Source: Taxawa tesnikishii (nom. ined.) | Taxonomy: Eukaryota > Ascomycota > Dothideomycetes > Dothideales | Reading direction: 5' to 3' | DNA length: 64,000 bases | NCBI GenBank assembly: GCA_030247885.1 | Contig: JAPDRO010000017.1 | Location: forward strand, 496,001 to 560,000 | Shown here: positions 46,216 to 58,188 of the stretch, piece by piece | Numbering within the stretch: the stretch's first letter is position 1 | Layout of the letters: each line of letters begins with the position of its first letter | Notes under the pieces: generated by a model | The model's input: the letters and a program-made list of their open reading frames with translations, nothing else | What the model was told of the DNA's origin: nothing | Databases searched by the model: none | Made by a program: the position numbers and the translations under genes

Positions 46216-48042
46216 TCAGAAGTTCTTACTGCTCCGGAATTCGAGAGGTTTTTGTTCCACATCGCCTTCGGCTGCCTTTTCACCCGTCCCAACTGAGCTC
46301 TCCTTGCTCTCATCCTGCCCTTCATTCTCAACAAGTGATTGACGTCTGACCTTAAGCTTCTTTTCTGCTTGCTCGGAGATACGGGTGAGCTCGTTGACGA
46401 ACGACTCTCCCCACCAGGCGCTATAGCCCGCGTTAGCTTGGCTCGCGGTTCAGGTTGGCATCATAACTTGCCTGGTGTACTTGTTCACATATTTCGCCAG
46501 CTTCTGGTAGTTGATCGTTCGCTGCTCGTCGCCCATGGTCACAGCATCATGGATGGCATCCGCCAATTCCTCGGTGTTCCAGGGATTCACAATGATGCTG
46601 CCGTTGAGACTCTGCGCCGCGCCAGTAAACTCCGAAAGGATCATAACGCCGTGACGCTCCTGTTGAGTGGCGATGTACTCGTACGAGACTAGGTTCATAC
46701 CATCGCGAGTTGAAGAAACCAGGCAGACATCACTGACAGCATAGAGTGCAATAAGCTCGTCAAAGTTGACGGACTTGTGCATCCAGTGAATTGGCATGAA
46801 CTCGATAGTGCCTGCATTCAAGTTAACCAGAGTATTACAGTAGTTTGGTTGGAAAGAAACATACCGAACTTTCCGTTGATTCTGCCGACAAGCTCGTTGC
46901 ACACGGCGCGCAGGTTCTGGTACTCTTCGACGTCTTGGCGCGATGGCACCGCCACCTGAACAAGCACTACCTTACCAATCCACTCCGGATGCTCAGTAAG
47001 GAAAACCTCCAAGGCGTGCAGCTTCTGCGGCACACCCTTGATGTAATCCAGGCGGTCAACACCAACGATGAGCTTGACACCCTGGAATTTGCGCTTGAGA
47101 GTCTCAATGCGCTCGATCACCTTGGGCTTTTGGAGACCTTCTTCGAACTTTTCGGGGTCAATGCCGATGGGGAATGCGCCGACAGTCACGATCTTTCCCT
47201 GGAACTCAACCGTATTTGGCGTTGTCGCAAGTCCACTAATCCTGTATTAGTAACAGACAACATACGTGGATATGATGTGACCTACAGAATGCGAGAGCAG
47301 CTGCTCAAGAAATGCCTAGCGTAGTCGTAGGTGTGGAAACCAATAAGGTCGCAGTGCAAGACGCCGGTGAGGATCTCGTTTCTTACAGGCAGAATACGGT
47401 AGATCTCACTGCTTGGGAATGGGGTGTGCAGGAAAAACCCGAACTTGACGTTGCGCTTTGAGTCGCCGATCTCCTCGCGCAGCATAGCAGGGAGAAGCAT
47501 GAGATGGTAGTCGTGAATCCAGACAAGGTCGTTGTCTTGCACATCTTCGGCCACCTTCTTTGCGAAGAGACGATTGGCCTCACGATAAGCGTCCCAAGCG
47601 GACTCATCGAAGGTGATCTCACCAGGATGGTAGTGGAAAAGCGGCCACATGATAGCATCTAGCCAAGTTAGCCACGGAACCCAAGCTGGTCCAACACACC
47701 TCTAGCCGCCTGATACATACTCGAGAAGCCGTTGTAGTGTCTGTCCGCCAGTTCGTCATCCATGAAGATGGGGACTGCGTTGAACTTTTCCTTCAGATCA
47801 TCCTTCACTCCGGGTATCTCGTCCTCCGGCAGCTGAACACCAGGCCAACCATACCACTGGAATTCGGTAGTCTTGGCCAGTCCGGAGAGACCGCTTACGA
47901 GACCACCAGACGACATCGAGTAGTCGTACTTGCCCTCTTCGGAGCGCTTGATGGTAATGGGCAGGCGGTTGGAGATGAGCAGCAGGCGGCCCTTCTCAGC
48001 AGGTCCGTCTTCTGCTGGTGCGGGATTCGTGTTGGAGGCCAT
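46216..48042 (-). CDS. TPS1: Alpha,alpha-trehalose-6-phosphate synthase TPS1
   Basis: GT20 enzyme that joins UDP-glucose and glucose-6-phosphate, the first step of trehalose synthesis; important in stress and glycolytic control. Five exons (48042-47721, 47658-47286, 47235-46865, 46811-46472, 46420-46216), all in phase, give 536 residues. Motifs: LLLISNRLPITIKR, WYGWPG, WIHDYHLMLLPAMLR, VGAFPIGIDPEKF, GVDRLDYIKGVPQK, SSTRDGMNLVSYEYIA. The last intron (46421-46471) starts with GCAAGT and ends TATAG, a GC-AG intron, and restores YTSAWWGESF exactly. Start chosen at 48042 (MASNTNPAPA); an upstream in-frame ATG at 48075 is possible. An AGGGG stress-type element occurs near 48953, about 900 bp upstream, too far to weigh much. 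Confidence 0.97.
46421..46471 (-). other. GC-AG intron of TPS1
   Basis: Donor AG|GCAAGT, acceptor CTATAG|C. It is the only intron position that rejoins the conserved KYT-SAWWG reading frame; 51 bp. Confidence 0.85.
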
Positions 48043-49129
48043 CGTGACTGAGGTGTGGTCAGCGGACTGCTTCATGAGAACCACAGCGCATGCAGCTGCT
48101 TACTCGGCACTGCGACGCCTAGAAACGAGTCGGAGCGTAGGATAAGTATATGTGCAGGGTTTCTGTAGGTCAGAGCTCGACGCGAAACTGGGAGTGCAAG
48201 TGGTTCGCGGCTTGCTGAGTTCTGGGTGGCAGTACAGGTCGCAGCTTCCGGAACGACGAAGCGAAGCGTTGAGGTTTCGGAGACGAATATCAATTGTCTT
48301 TACAGGTCGCACAGGTGTGTGTGTGTTGTCTTGTCGATGTTTGCAGACGCGCCGACGGTCACGAAAGGTTCTTCACCAGCGGGTCTCATGCGGGTTTGTT
48401 GTCTGCGCTTACGGCCAAGGTGTGGGCACGGTGGTCAAGTTGTTTCGTGAGTGTGACGTCGAAGGACGACAAAATTATGGCTGAGAAGCACGCTTTACCG
48501 AGCTGGCGAAGTCCGGCCAGCGAAACAAGAGCATGGGCGGACTGCTGGGCACAGATGATAGATCGAGTTGTTGCGCAAGTCGGATCAGGATTGTACGGTG
48601 GTCTCGGTAGCGCCTGCAGTGTCCGACGTAAAGCTGGTGTGCCGTCCGGTCGACCAAGCTCAGGTTCCTGCTTGGATGCTTGCATGCTTGCATGGATCGG
48701 CCTCTTCCTTCCCCAGATGTCACTCCCCGTTTGGCTGCAAGTGAGCCTCTACTACCCACTTCCGGCTAGAACCTGCCTCGCCGACCCTGAGCTCGCGTGT
48801 TCGGCATCCCTTCCGCGTCCGCTGGCGTGGTTCAGCAATCTAGAGTACGCCCGGACTCACAGCTGCTGTGCGTTTCAGACATATCGCGTCTTCTGCAGGA
48901 CCATTTCTTGCAAGTCCTCCCGTGAGCGACGCTAACACAGAGTTCTGCAACGGCCAGGGGGCCAGTGTTTACTTTGACACGGCCGTCGGGGGACACATGC
49001 TGACCTCACCGAGAGACAACCTCGCCGTTTAAGCAAGCCGCTAGCAGAGTGCGGGGAAAGCATAAGTCGGACGCGTTGTGTGCTGAATCAAGGCGCGTCC
49101 TCTGGTGGTGATCCTCGCGCAAGTCAACC
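48043..49129. other. Divergent promoter region of TPS1 and the HIRIP3-like gene
   Basis: 1.1 kb. A plus-strand open frame at 48294-48935 (213 codons, no ATG) is Cys/Ser/Arg-rich without family motifs and is most likely chance. No repeat seen. Confidence 0.4.
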
Positions 49130-50371
49130 ATGGCCGACTCCGACAAAGCCCCTGACGACAAGACCCTGGAAAAGGCACTGCGACAAGCTGTGTTCGGTGC
49201 ACGCAAGAGAGATCCGGACCACCTGACCGTGAATAAAGTCCGCACAGTGACTGAGAAGAAGTTGAGCTTGCCTGAGGGCTTCTTCAAGTCCGAAGAATGG
49301 AAGACCAGGAGCAAAGACGTCATTCAACAGGCGGCCGTACGTCTAAATCTATGTTGCGCCATGATCTACCACACACTGACCTACCACAGGATGCAGACGA
49401 AGACGAAGTAAATCAGAAATCTTCGCCGCCGGTTGCACCCAAGTCAACAAAGTCTCGAAACGCTCCCGAGGCCGAGCAAAGCGCAAAAGATCATCTCCAG
49501 CCGAATCTGCTAAATCGCGAAAACGGCGAAAGCGCGCAGTATCCGAGGCGTCCGACCTGTCGCCTCCGCCTAGCGAAGAAGAAGTAGAGGAGGAAGAGGA
49601 GGACGGTGGTGACGACGACGAGAAGGATGGGAACCCCAAAGCGAAGCCCCGTGGACCCAAAGCGGCGAAATCGTCTGCACGGCCTAAAAGCCTACAAAGC
49701 CTACAACGCATAAGAGAAAGCGCAAGAAGTCCGTGGTTTCCGACAAATCTGAGGAAGAGGCTGAGTCCACGCCACCAGAAGCGGAACCTGCAGAAGAAGT
49801 AAATAACGAGCAGCAAGAAGAGACGTCAGGAAAGCAAGACGACACCACGGAGAATAAGCAGGGAACAGAAACCGGCGACCTATCAGAAAGCGAGATGTCA
49901 GAGGTCTTAGACGAGCCTCCGCCAACTAAGAAGAAGCGGCAGAAGGACAGCTCAGCAAGCAAGCCCAAACCGAAAGCCAAGGCTACGAAAGCTGCAAGTG
50001 CTCCCGCAAAAGAGCTCAGTTCGGATGAAGCCGAGATCAAGCGTCTTCAAGGGTGGCTGCTGAAATGTGGTATACGAAAGCTATGGCACAAGGAACTAGC
50101 GCCGTACGATTCAGCTAAAGCGAAGATCAAGCATCTCAAGGACATGCTGAGAGACGCGGGTATGGACGGCCGTTACTCGGTAGAAAAGGCGAAGGCGATC
50201 AAAGAGCAAAGAGAGCTCGCAGCAGACCTCGAGGCAGTCAAGGAAGGCGCGCAACGGTGGGGCCATGAAGACGACGAGGAAGAACAAGCGGAGGAGAGTG
50301 GACGACCAAGGAGAAAGGCGGCTCAGAGTAGATTTGTTGACTTTGGCGATAGCGGCGAAGACAGCGATTAG
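49130..50371 (+). CDS. HIRIP3-like nuclear protein (putative histone chaperone)
   Basis: Exon 1 (49130-49330) encodes a helical N-terminal domain (LEKALRQAVFGARKRDPDHL, TVTEKKLSLPEGFFKSEEW) like the DEK-C-type start of HIRA-interacting protein 3. After a 60 bp intron (GTACGT...CACAG) comes a long charged region, then a conserved C-terminal block: EIKRLQGWLLKCGIRKLWHK, AKIKHLKDMLRDAGMDGRYS and VEKAKAIKEQRELAADLEAV, matching my memory of the HIRIP3 C-terminus. One-base losses are implied at C3 49438-49440 and A4 49686-49689: between them a K/R-rich stretch (SKRSRGRAKRKRSS) reads in the other frame. The protein ends in an acidic tail, DFGDSGEDSD. Histone H2A-H2B chaperone function is inferred from the family. 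Confidence 0.65.
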
Positions 50372-51450
50372 TGGCAAGGGAATGCCCTTTGCCTACCCGT
50401 TTCGGCTGTTTACTTTTCCTTCACTGTACCTCTATCTGGCTTGGCTTGCTGAACGGCCCGTTAATGCTTAGCAACCAGCATAACTCATCAGGTACCATTT
50501 GACTGCAACAACTAATTCGTCAACGCTACCATCCTTCTTTTTCGTAAGATATCAAACTGTCTCAGGCTAGAATGGGAGCACTGGAACAGGTCAGCGGCGT
50601 GAGTTGCAATGGAGGGGAAGGTTGTCCCACGCGTGATAAAGTGTCCAACCTGAAGCTTCGTGCTTACAGAACGTCGTTGACATTACGTCCTGTATATCCT
50701 CTTCAGGCATCTCGCCCGTTGTCGTGCCGATTCAGATGCTGATGGCGCCCTTCTGGCCACTGATACGTTGGGCCACAATGCTGAAGACTGCTACGGACGA
50801 CATGAACAGAACTAAGTTGTAGAACTGCAGACAAGTAAGACAAGTTCAGCCCCATAAGTACTATATGGTACTCTGACATACAGCATTCCTAGAATAGGCG
50901 CTTTCTTCTGCTTCCGTGCGTGCTTCGACAAAAAGACGACGTAAGTTGGGTAGATTTGCTGGCTATGACGGTCAGACATCTATTCACACCTTAGCTAGAA
51001 GTCATCATAAGTACCATAACGTATCGCTCTCATGAGATAGCTTTCATTCGAAGTGTTCCCGTGTCACATAGTCTCGTAGTTCATCGTCTGACAAGGTGAG
51101 CGAACAGAAGCATTGTCGACAAGCTTTCTCTTGGCGGGGATGTCTTGTATGCACAAAGTTATGCCAGCCGTGCACGAAGCACAAGCTTGATGCTGGGCTG
51201 ACCTCAATTAAATCTAGGACAAGTAACAAACAACGGCCTCCAACTACGTCGATAAATACCTCCTGAGATTCTCTTAACGCCGCCAAATATCAGTGGCTTG
51301 AACATAGCAGGCGCCTCTCCTTTTCGGACAAGATCGGTCCTTGATCAGAGCGGACAGTCAGCTAACCTACAACTGGCTTCTTTGGAACAAACAACCTCCC
51401 TACATGACTGCTACCCGCCTTCTAATTGATAATCAACAGTGAGCGGAAAG
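50372..51450. other. Intergenic
   Basis: About 1.1 kb between the HIRIP3-like gene and AP-1 beta. A minus-strand frame at 51044-51286 includes ACRQCFCSLTLSDDELRDYV, zinc-finger-like in flavour but without a start or partner exons. Nothing firm. Confidence 0.35.
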
Positions 51451-53856
51451 ATGGCAGTAAACAGGCTACGAAACGCCCTTGCGGTACCCCGGAAGGGAGA
51501 GACATTCGAGTTGCGGGCTGGTCTGGTCTCACAGTATGCGTACGAGCGAAAAGAAGCTATTCAAAAGACCATTATGTCTATGACACTCGGAAAGGACGTA
51601 TCCGCATTATTCCCGGACGTGCTCAAGAACATTGCGACACCAGATTTGGATCAGAAGAAGCTGGTATACCTGTACCTGATGAACTACGCAAAGAGTCACC
51701 CAGACCTGTGCATTCTGGCGGTTAATACGTTTGTGCAAGACTCGGAGGACCCCAATCCATTGGTACGGGCACTGGCGATAAGGACCATGGGCATGATTCG
51801 TGTGGACAAGATGGTGGATTATATGGAGGAGCCATTACGGAAGACGTTGAAAGATGAGAGCCCCTACGTGCGGAAAACAGCTGCGATCTGTGTCGCAAAG
51901 TTATTCGATCTCAACCCCACGCTATGTTTGGAAAATGGATTTTTGGAGCAGTTGCAAGAGATGGTTGGAGACTCGAATCCGATGGTGGTTGCCAACTCCG
52001 TCACGGCGCTTGCGGAAATTAACGAAGCCGCACCGGAGACGAAGGCTTTGGTCGTGACTTCGGCTACCTTGAAGAAGATGCTGTTGGCCTTGAACGAATG
52101 CACAGAGTGGGGTCGGATAACGATCTTGACGACCCTTGCGGACTACAAGGCGGCCGATCAGAAAGAGGCAGAGCATGTATGCGAACGGGTCTCTCCTCAG
52201 TTTCAGCACGTAAATCCGAGCGTTGTCTTAGCAGCTGTCAAGGTTGTTTTCTTACACATGCAATACGTCGGCCCGGAGCTAGCACGATCATATTTGAAGA
52301 AGATGGCACCACCCCTCGGTATGCAACCCATCGTTCCGCTATTGACTGATGCCGGCACTAACGTGAGCAGTGACACTCGTCTCTTCACAGCCTGAAGTGC
52401 AGTATGTTGCTCTTCGCAACATCGATCTTCTGCTGCAAAAGCAACCTGACATCCTGTCCAAAGAGATGCGTGTGTTCTTTTGCAAATACAATGACCCTCC
52501 ATACCTCAAGCTCACCAAACTCGAAATCATGGTGCGAATAGCGAACAACTCGAACGTCGACCAGCTGCTTGCAGAGTTGAAAGAATATGCAATGGAAGTC
52601 GACATGGATTTCGTGCGAAGATCCATAAAAGCGATCGGGCAGGTCGCTATCAAGATCGAGAACGCAAGCGAGAAAGCCGTCAACGTGCTCCTGGAACTCA
52701 TCAACTCCAAGGTGGCGTACGTCGTGCAGGAAGTCATCGTTGTCATCAAAGATATCTTCAGGCGATACCCTGGTTATGAAGGCGTAATACCTACACTGTG
52801 TCAGTGCATCGACGACCTGGACGAGCCAAATGCACGAGGAAGTCTGATCTGGATTGTCGGAGAATATGCGGAGAAGATTAGCAATGCAGGTGACATTCTG
52901 TCCGGATTCGTCGATGGCTTTGCAGAAGAGTTCTCGCAGGTATTCGCAAAGCAGAGCCCACGCAAGAAAGTTCGAGCGCTAACCGTTCCAAAGACTCAGT
53001 TACAGATCCTGACTGCAGTCGTCAAACTCTTTCTGAAGAAACCAGACCAGGCCCAAGGCTTGGTGCAGAAGGTGCTTCAAGCGGCAACAGCAGAATCCGA
53101 CAATCCAGATATCCGCGACAGAGCATACGTATACTGGCGTCTCCTGTCTAGCGACCCTCAGATAGCAAAGGTTAGTCTCGTCAAACAACGATCTGGAGGC
53201 TTGCTTACTCGCTCGCAGAACATTGTCTTGTCTCAACGGCCACAAATCACGACAACAATCACCTCTCTCCCCGCTCCCTTACTGGAATCTCTCCTTCCGA
53301 ACCTCTCAACTTTGGCTTCCGTGTACCACAAACCACCTTCAGCCTTCCTCGGCCACGGTCGCTCTTCCGCGAACGCTCTGCAACAAGCTGCAATTGAAGA
53401 GGCAGCACAGAACGCTCGCGAGAATCCTATCGCTGCAGCGGCGGCGGCAGCCGTTGCGGGTCAAGCTGCAGGCGCTGTCCAGAACAACGCGGAAAACCTG
53501 CTCGACATTGATTTCGACGGCGCTGCGCCAGCGAGCTTGCAAAAACGCCGTTCGGCGGCGCGTCTGGGCTGGAAGGTCTGGCGGGCACACCTCAACGCGT
53601 TGCAAGTCCAGGCGTTACCAGTCCCACAACGGCCGGTAGCGGGATGGAGGATCTAATGGGCATCTTTGGGAGCTCAAACGGACCCAACGCGAACGGCACT
53701 GGGCCGCTGAACGGATCGGGCGGCGACAATTTACTCAACGGCTTTGCCAGTCTAGCCATGAATGCTGGACAGCCACCGCCGCCGCAAACGCAGCTTGATG
53801 GTGGAGGCGGCGGAGGAGGGAAGAAGACCAATGAAGATCTCCTTGGCATGTTCTGA
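51451..53856 (+). CDS. APL2: AP-1 clathrin adaptor complex beta subunit (beta-adaptin)
   Basis: Large adaptin of the trans-Golgi/endosome clathrin adaptor. The start [20 protein letters not shown] and [20 protein letters not shown] are typical of fungal AP-1 beta, and the trunk HEAT-like repeats are continuous. A GTATGC...GCAG intron (52319-52370) joins KKMAPPL to [12 protein letters not shown]. Two further introns, 52940-52993 (54 bp) and 53171-53218 (48 bp), are multiples of three without stops; removing them joins [15 protein letters not shown] and [14 protein letters not shown] as in the family. A one-base loss is implied at the A5 run 53541-53545, after which [15 protein letters not shown] runs to [10 protein letters not shown] and the end NEDLLGMF. 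The ~800-residue product lacks the appendage domain, usual for fungal AP-1 beta. Confidence 0.92.
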
Positions 53857-54330
53857 TGATGCCGAACCAGACTTGTTCTGGGAGTGAGATTTTGTGCTGT
53901 CTTTAGCGATGCATGTGTATACGTGTGTTATTGAATCAATGAACTGCACGCTGTTCCGAAGATCTAAAGCGGATCCGCATCGCTGACTTTAGCGCATGCC
54001 GGATGTCTGTTAGACTGTCTGCAGCCTCATGCGAGGACTTCCAACTTCAACTGCACATCCTGCGTACCGAGTAGATGGCCGTTGACAGGCCGCACTGCCG
54101 TGTTTCTCTGCTGACAATCCTTCGCGTTTGTGCAAACATGAAGTTGGAGGGGACATGGCTCGTCATGATGATGGATTGACGCAATAACGTATCACCGGAC
54201 GAACAGCAACTCCTCTCGTCGCGTAACACTTTGACGCATCAGACGCCAGTCTTTCCTTCCATTTCGACACTTTTTCGACACTCTAATCCCCCTCTCTCGG
54301 CCGAACCAGCAGCCGAGCCACACCGCCATC
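53857..54330. other. Intergenic
   Basis: AP-1 beta 3' flank and promoter of the next gene. Nothing recognised. Confidence 0.4.
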
Positions 54331-54453
54331 ATGTCCTTCGACCCCAAGTCAAACTACCCACAGGAACCCCGAGTATCCTTCGGGCAGGCCGTCGCCATTG
54401 GCATCGGTGCAGGCGCAATCGGTGCTCTGGTGTAAGTGACATTGGACTCGAAA

Positions 54454-54514
<61 letters not shown>

Positions 54515-55029
54515 ATACTCACACGCGTCGCGTAGCATGCTCGGCACCGAAAAAATCGAGCAGCTCTTCACCGGGCGCCCGAATTCCTACGTCCCCGCGA
54601 CCGCCACGGGAAACCTCTTCGGCCTGGATCGTCACCGCCACCCGGATCTCGTAAATCACGTGCATCACTTCGGTATGGGCATGATGAATGGGCCCATCAG
54701 GGCCGTTATGAGCTACTTTGGCGTCATTGGACCTTTTAGTAGCTTCATGTTTACGGGAATAAGGATCTTTATGGATCAGTGGGTGGAGATTAGCGCGGGT
54801 GCGAGCGCGTTGCCGTGGACTTGGCCGATCAACGAACAGTAAGTACTTCTTGTGGCCATGCGTGGGGTTGTTGGTGCGGCTGGAGGACGGAGGATGGAGG
54901 ATGCTGGATGCTGGGTGTGAGAGGCTGATGGTGCACAGAATCATTGATATCTTTCACAAAGGTGTCTATGCCATTATCAGCGGATACCTCTGCGACAGGT
55001 ACATCCGTGGCGTGACGTGGTTCAATTGA
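54331..55029 (+). CDS. Small conserved fungal protein, probably membrane-associated, unknown function
   Basis: Three exons (54331-54431, 54536-54838, 54939-55029), all with GTAAGT donors and in phase, give 164 residues. The N-terminus has a Gly/Ala-rich hydrophobic segment (FGQAVAIGIGAGAIGALV), the middle reads HHFGMGMMNGPIRAVMSYFG and VIGPFSSFMFTGIRIFMDQW, and the end is KGVYAIISGYLCDRYIRGVT. I recall near-identical unnamed proteins in other Pezizomycotina; the hydrophobic middle and Gly-rich start suggest a membrane protein. Intron 1 contains a (CA)28 tract. Gene structure is solid, function unknown. Confidence 0.85.
54456..54511. repeat. (CA)n microsatellite, about 28 units, inside an intron
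   Basis: Pure CA tract filling about half of intron 1 (54432-54535) of the 164-residue protein gene. Confidence 0.97.
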
Positions 55030-55298
55030 TTGCGATGGAGAATCGTCCTTGTGGAGGGTGTGCCGTTCATTGGGCTGGTGCTTGACTCGGCTGAGGAGGG
55101 CTCAACGTGCAAACCTTCAGATCTCTGCCATCCTACCGGTATGTTTCGCTAGCAGCATAGCGAAGGATGATCCGAAAGAAGCCTACCACTGTCTGTTTTG
55201 CGGGTTGCCAAGATTAGGCTTGAGATGAAAATGCAGCTTCAACGCTTCTAATTCCTCATGAAACGAAATGCGTGTATACCTCCGGGTGTCTACCCTGA

Positions 55299-57017
55299 CT
55301 AGAGATCCTCTTCCTCAAACTTCCGTATCATAAGCCCTTCCTCTCCCAGGACATCCTTCACTTGCTTCACCGTCCATTCTCCTCTGTGGAAGATGCCCGC
55401 ACCGAGCGCAGCATCCACGACCGTCTCCTCAAACACCTCCTTGAAGTGACCAGCATTTCCAGCACCGGAGCTGGCAATCACAGGGATCTTGATGGCACTC
55501 TTCACGCTGCGGATCAGCTCAAGGTCAAACCCAGAGTTGGTACCGTCTTTGTCGATGCAGTTGAGCAGAATCTCTCCCGCGCCCATGGCTTCGACAGCAG
55601 TGACGAGCTGGATGACGTCGAAGTCACGCGTCGTGCGGCCGCCGTGGATCGTGCACGCGTACCAAGCGTACTCCTCGCCGTTTGGACCGGGGAACTTGGT
55701 GCGGATGGTGTGGTGGCTCGTGGCGTCCGGACTGGAGACGCAGACGCGCTTTGGGTCGACGGAGACGACGACGGCTTGATTGCCGTAGGCCTTGCTGATG
55801 GTCTCGATGGCAGTCTTTCCGGAGAGCTTGCGGTCGTTGGCGTAGTACTCTTCCGCTGCTGTCACAGCGTCTGAGCCGATAGATACTTTGTCCGCGCCGG
55901 ACTTGAAGTAGAGCGTAGCTACTTGCAAGGCAGGCACGGTCTTGCCAGTCTCCGGATCCGTAGTGTCTCTGATACCGCCGCCGATGGTAAGGGGCACAAA
56001 GACGGTCGTCGAAGCTTGCCGCAGAATCTCGAGCATGGGTTGATCCTTGAGTGGAGTGTCACGGAACGAGGTGATGTTGAGGAAGGTGACTTCATCGGCA
56101 CCCTGATTGTAGTATTTCTGCGCCAGCTCAACCGGCTTACCCAGGTTGCGAACCGCCGAGTTGGACTTTTCTCGTACGTCGTACTGGTCTCCCTTGGTGA
56201 CTACCAAGTCGCCTTGGTCGTTTGTGCGGACATCTAGGCAGGCGATGATCCGGCGTGTCAATCCTTCCCTCGAAGCGCTTGCTGATGGTGCAGACGGGAG
56301 CTTCTGGAGACGGTTGCCATCTAGGAAGGCCTTGATTACTCGCAAACCCGCTGCACCGCTCTTCTCAGGGTGAAACTGGGTCGCAAGCACATTGTGTTTG
56401 GCAATGGCACCGACGAACTCTTCGTTGCCGTACCGAGCTGTGGCAACCGCCCAGCCCTGCTTCTCGAGGACGCCTTCCCGGTACGGCACCGCATACGAGT
56501 GGACATAATAGTACTTACTGTCCGGCCTGAGGCCGTAAAGGCTCTGATCTAAGCCTAGGCCTTCACTGGAAGCTGTGTTTGCGGAGTTCCAGCCAATGTG
56601 AGGAACGCTCTTGTCGGCATCGTTAAACCTTTCCAGGCATCCAGAAAGGAGTCCCAACCCAGGCACGTTGGGGTTCTCTGCAGAGCCCTCGAACAGAGCT
56701 TGGAGACCGACACAGATGCCCATAAAGGGCTTTCCAGCCTGTATGTGCTGTTTGATGGGCTCGACATAGCCGGCGTCGATGAACTGGGTCAGGCAGTGGC
56801 CAAAGTGTCCCACGCCGGGCAAGATGAGTTTCTGAAGCCCTGTCAGTCATCAGCCGCAATGAATTGAGTCCGTCGTCATCTGACGAATGCATACATCGGC
56901 TTTCGGAACGTCTTCAGGCGACCTGATCCATTCTACACCGTATCCCACTTTTTCGATGGCATTGACCAGTGACCGGATGTTTCCCGCCACGTAATCGAGC
57001 AAGTGCACTGTAGGCAT
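55299..57017 (-). CDS. HIS7: Imidazole glycerol phosphate synthase HIS7 (fused amidotransferase-cyclase)
   Basis: Bifunctional histidine enzyme: the glutamine amidotransferase half feeds ammonia to the cyclase. Exon 1 (57017-56895) encodes [20 protein letters not shown] to KAD; exon 2 (56831-55299) starts [11 protein letters not shown]. The junction is phase 0 (GTATGC...TTCAG). The nucleophile Cys is in [13 protein letters not shown], the His/Glu pair in [10 protein letters not shown]; the cyclase half starts near [10 protein letters not shown] and has [16 protein letters not shown] with the catalytic-type Asp. Total 551 residues, as in yeast. No frame break over 1.5 kb. A Gcn4/CpcA-type TGACTC lies about 85 bp upstream. 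Confidence 0.96.
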
Positions 57018-57409
57018 CTTGGCTTTGCACTCAGAAGTCTGTTACCATGGGGGTTTTGCCCGGATATAGCAAAAGCCCTTTCGACTATTTTTCTCTGCTT
57101 CCGAGTCATCATTACCGTTGCAGATCTAATCTAAGCTCATGCGGCTCTGCGGCTCTGCGGCTCGGCCCAGGCAGATCGGGAATCGTTCAGAAACTTTGGG
57201 CGCCATCTGCTCTGCGACAATCACTTTGCGCCTTGCGACTCTGTACCGCACCAACCGCCCAGGAAGACGACAATCTCCGGCGACCGCAGACGGCATTGCT
57301 TCTTATCGGCTACTGAGCGCTTGGACGGTTTCCGGAATCCTCCTGGCACAACTACTCTACCCGAAAGGCACCTTCGGAACAGCACCGGGATTCCACCTCC
57401 ACCACCAAC
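57018..57409. other. Divergent promoter of HIS7 and IMP3
   Basis: 392 bp. Includes the candidate CPRE and a tandem TGCGGCTC unit (three copies, about 57138-57163). Confidence 0.55.
57102..57108 (-). promoter_or_regulatory. Candidate Gcn4/CpcA (CPRE) site upstream of HIS7
   Basis: Minus-strand TGACTCG matches TGACTCA at six of seven bases, including the TGACTC core, about 85 bp before the HIS7 ATG. In yeast and filamentous fungi HIS genes are targets of general amino acid control through this element. Confidence 0.45.
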
Positions 57410-58188
57410 ATGCCGAGACAACTCAAACATCACGAACAGAGTAAACCAGCACCAGCAGAAGTAGCACAAGGGTGACAAGGCTAAGACTTCCGTTAGAACT
57501 TCTTAGGAAGGTCGACTTCCACCAGTATGGCGCGGACGAACACCGTGAGCAGGCTGTGCTCCGCCGATATTCTGTCAGCAAGCCTTCCGACTACCAAAGT
57601 GAGCCACAAACTCTGGCACGCAGGTGTGGGAATCCGATACTGATGTGTTGTCAGGCTATAACAGGCTCTGTGGCCAACTGCGCCAGCTCGCGCACCGCCT
57701 GACTCTCCTCCCGCCCGAATCTGCATTTCGCCGGAAACAGGAAGGTACAAACGAGGCGAAGAGCAGGGGAAAGGTCCAATGCTGAACATGATACAGATAT
57801 GCTACTCGAGAAGCTGTTCGACATGGGGATTCTCGGCACGGGCGGTGGAGGAAAAGGCAAGCTCTCGGACGTGGAGCGGAAAGTGACCGTCAGCGCGTTC
57901 TGCCGTCGCAGGCTCGGCGTGGTGATGACGAGACTGCGGATGGCGGAGACGGTCACAGCGGCTAACACGTTCATTGAGCAAGGGCACGTCCGGTGAGTGA
58001 TGTTTGTCATACCGCGAGCAGGGCTCCTGTGCTGATTCTTGATCAGTGTGGGCACGGAAGTGGTGACGGACCCGGCCTTCTTAGTCACAAGGAACATGGA
58101 GGACTTTGTGACCTGGGTGGATTCCTCCAAGATCAAGAGGAACATTCTCAAGTACCGCGACAAGCTGGACGACTTCGACCTTCTCTAA
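57410..58188 (+). CDS. IMP3: U3 snoRNP protein IMP3
   Basis: S4-domain protein of the small-subunit processome. Five exons (57410-57440, 57497-57598, 57655-57744, 57797-57992, 58047-58188), all with in-phase GT...AG junctions, give 186 residues, close to yeast IMP3. Recognisable stretches: [98 protein letters not shown] and the end [10 protein letters not shown]. Dense introns in a short gene; the first coding exon is only 31 bp. Confident. Confidence 0.97.

Noticed and set aside
48294-48935. 213-codon frame upstream of TPS1
   Set aside because: No ATG start, Cys/Ser/Arg-rich random composition, and lies in the divergent promoter.
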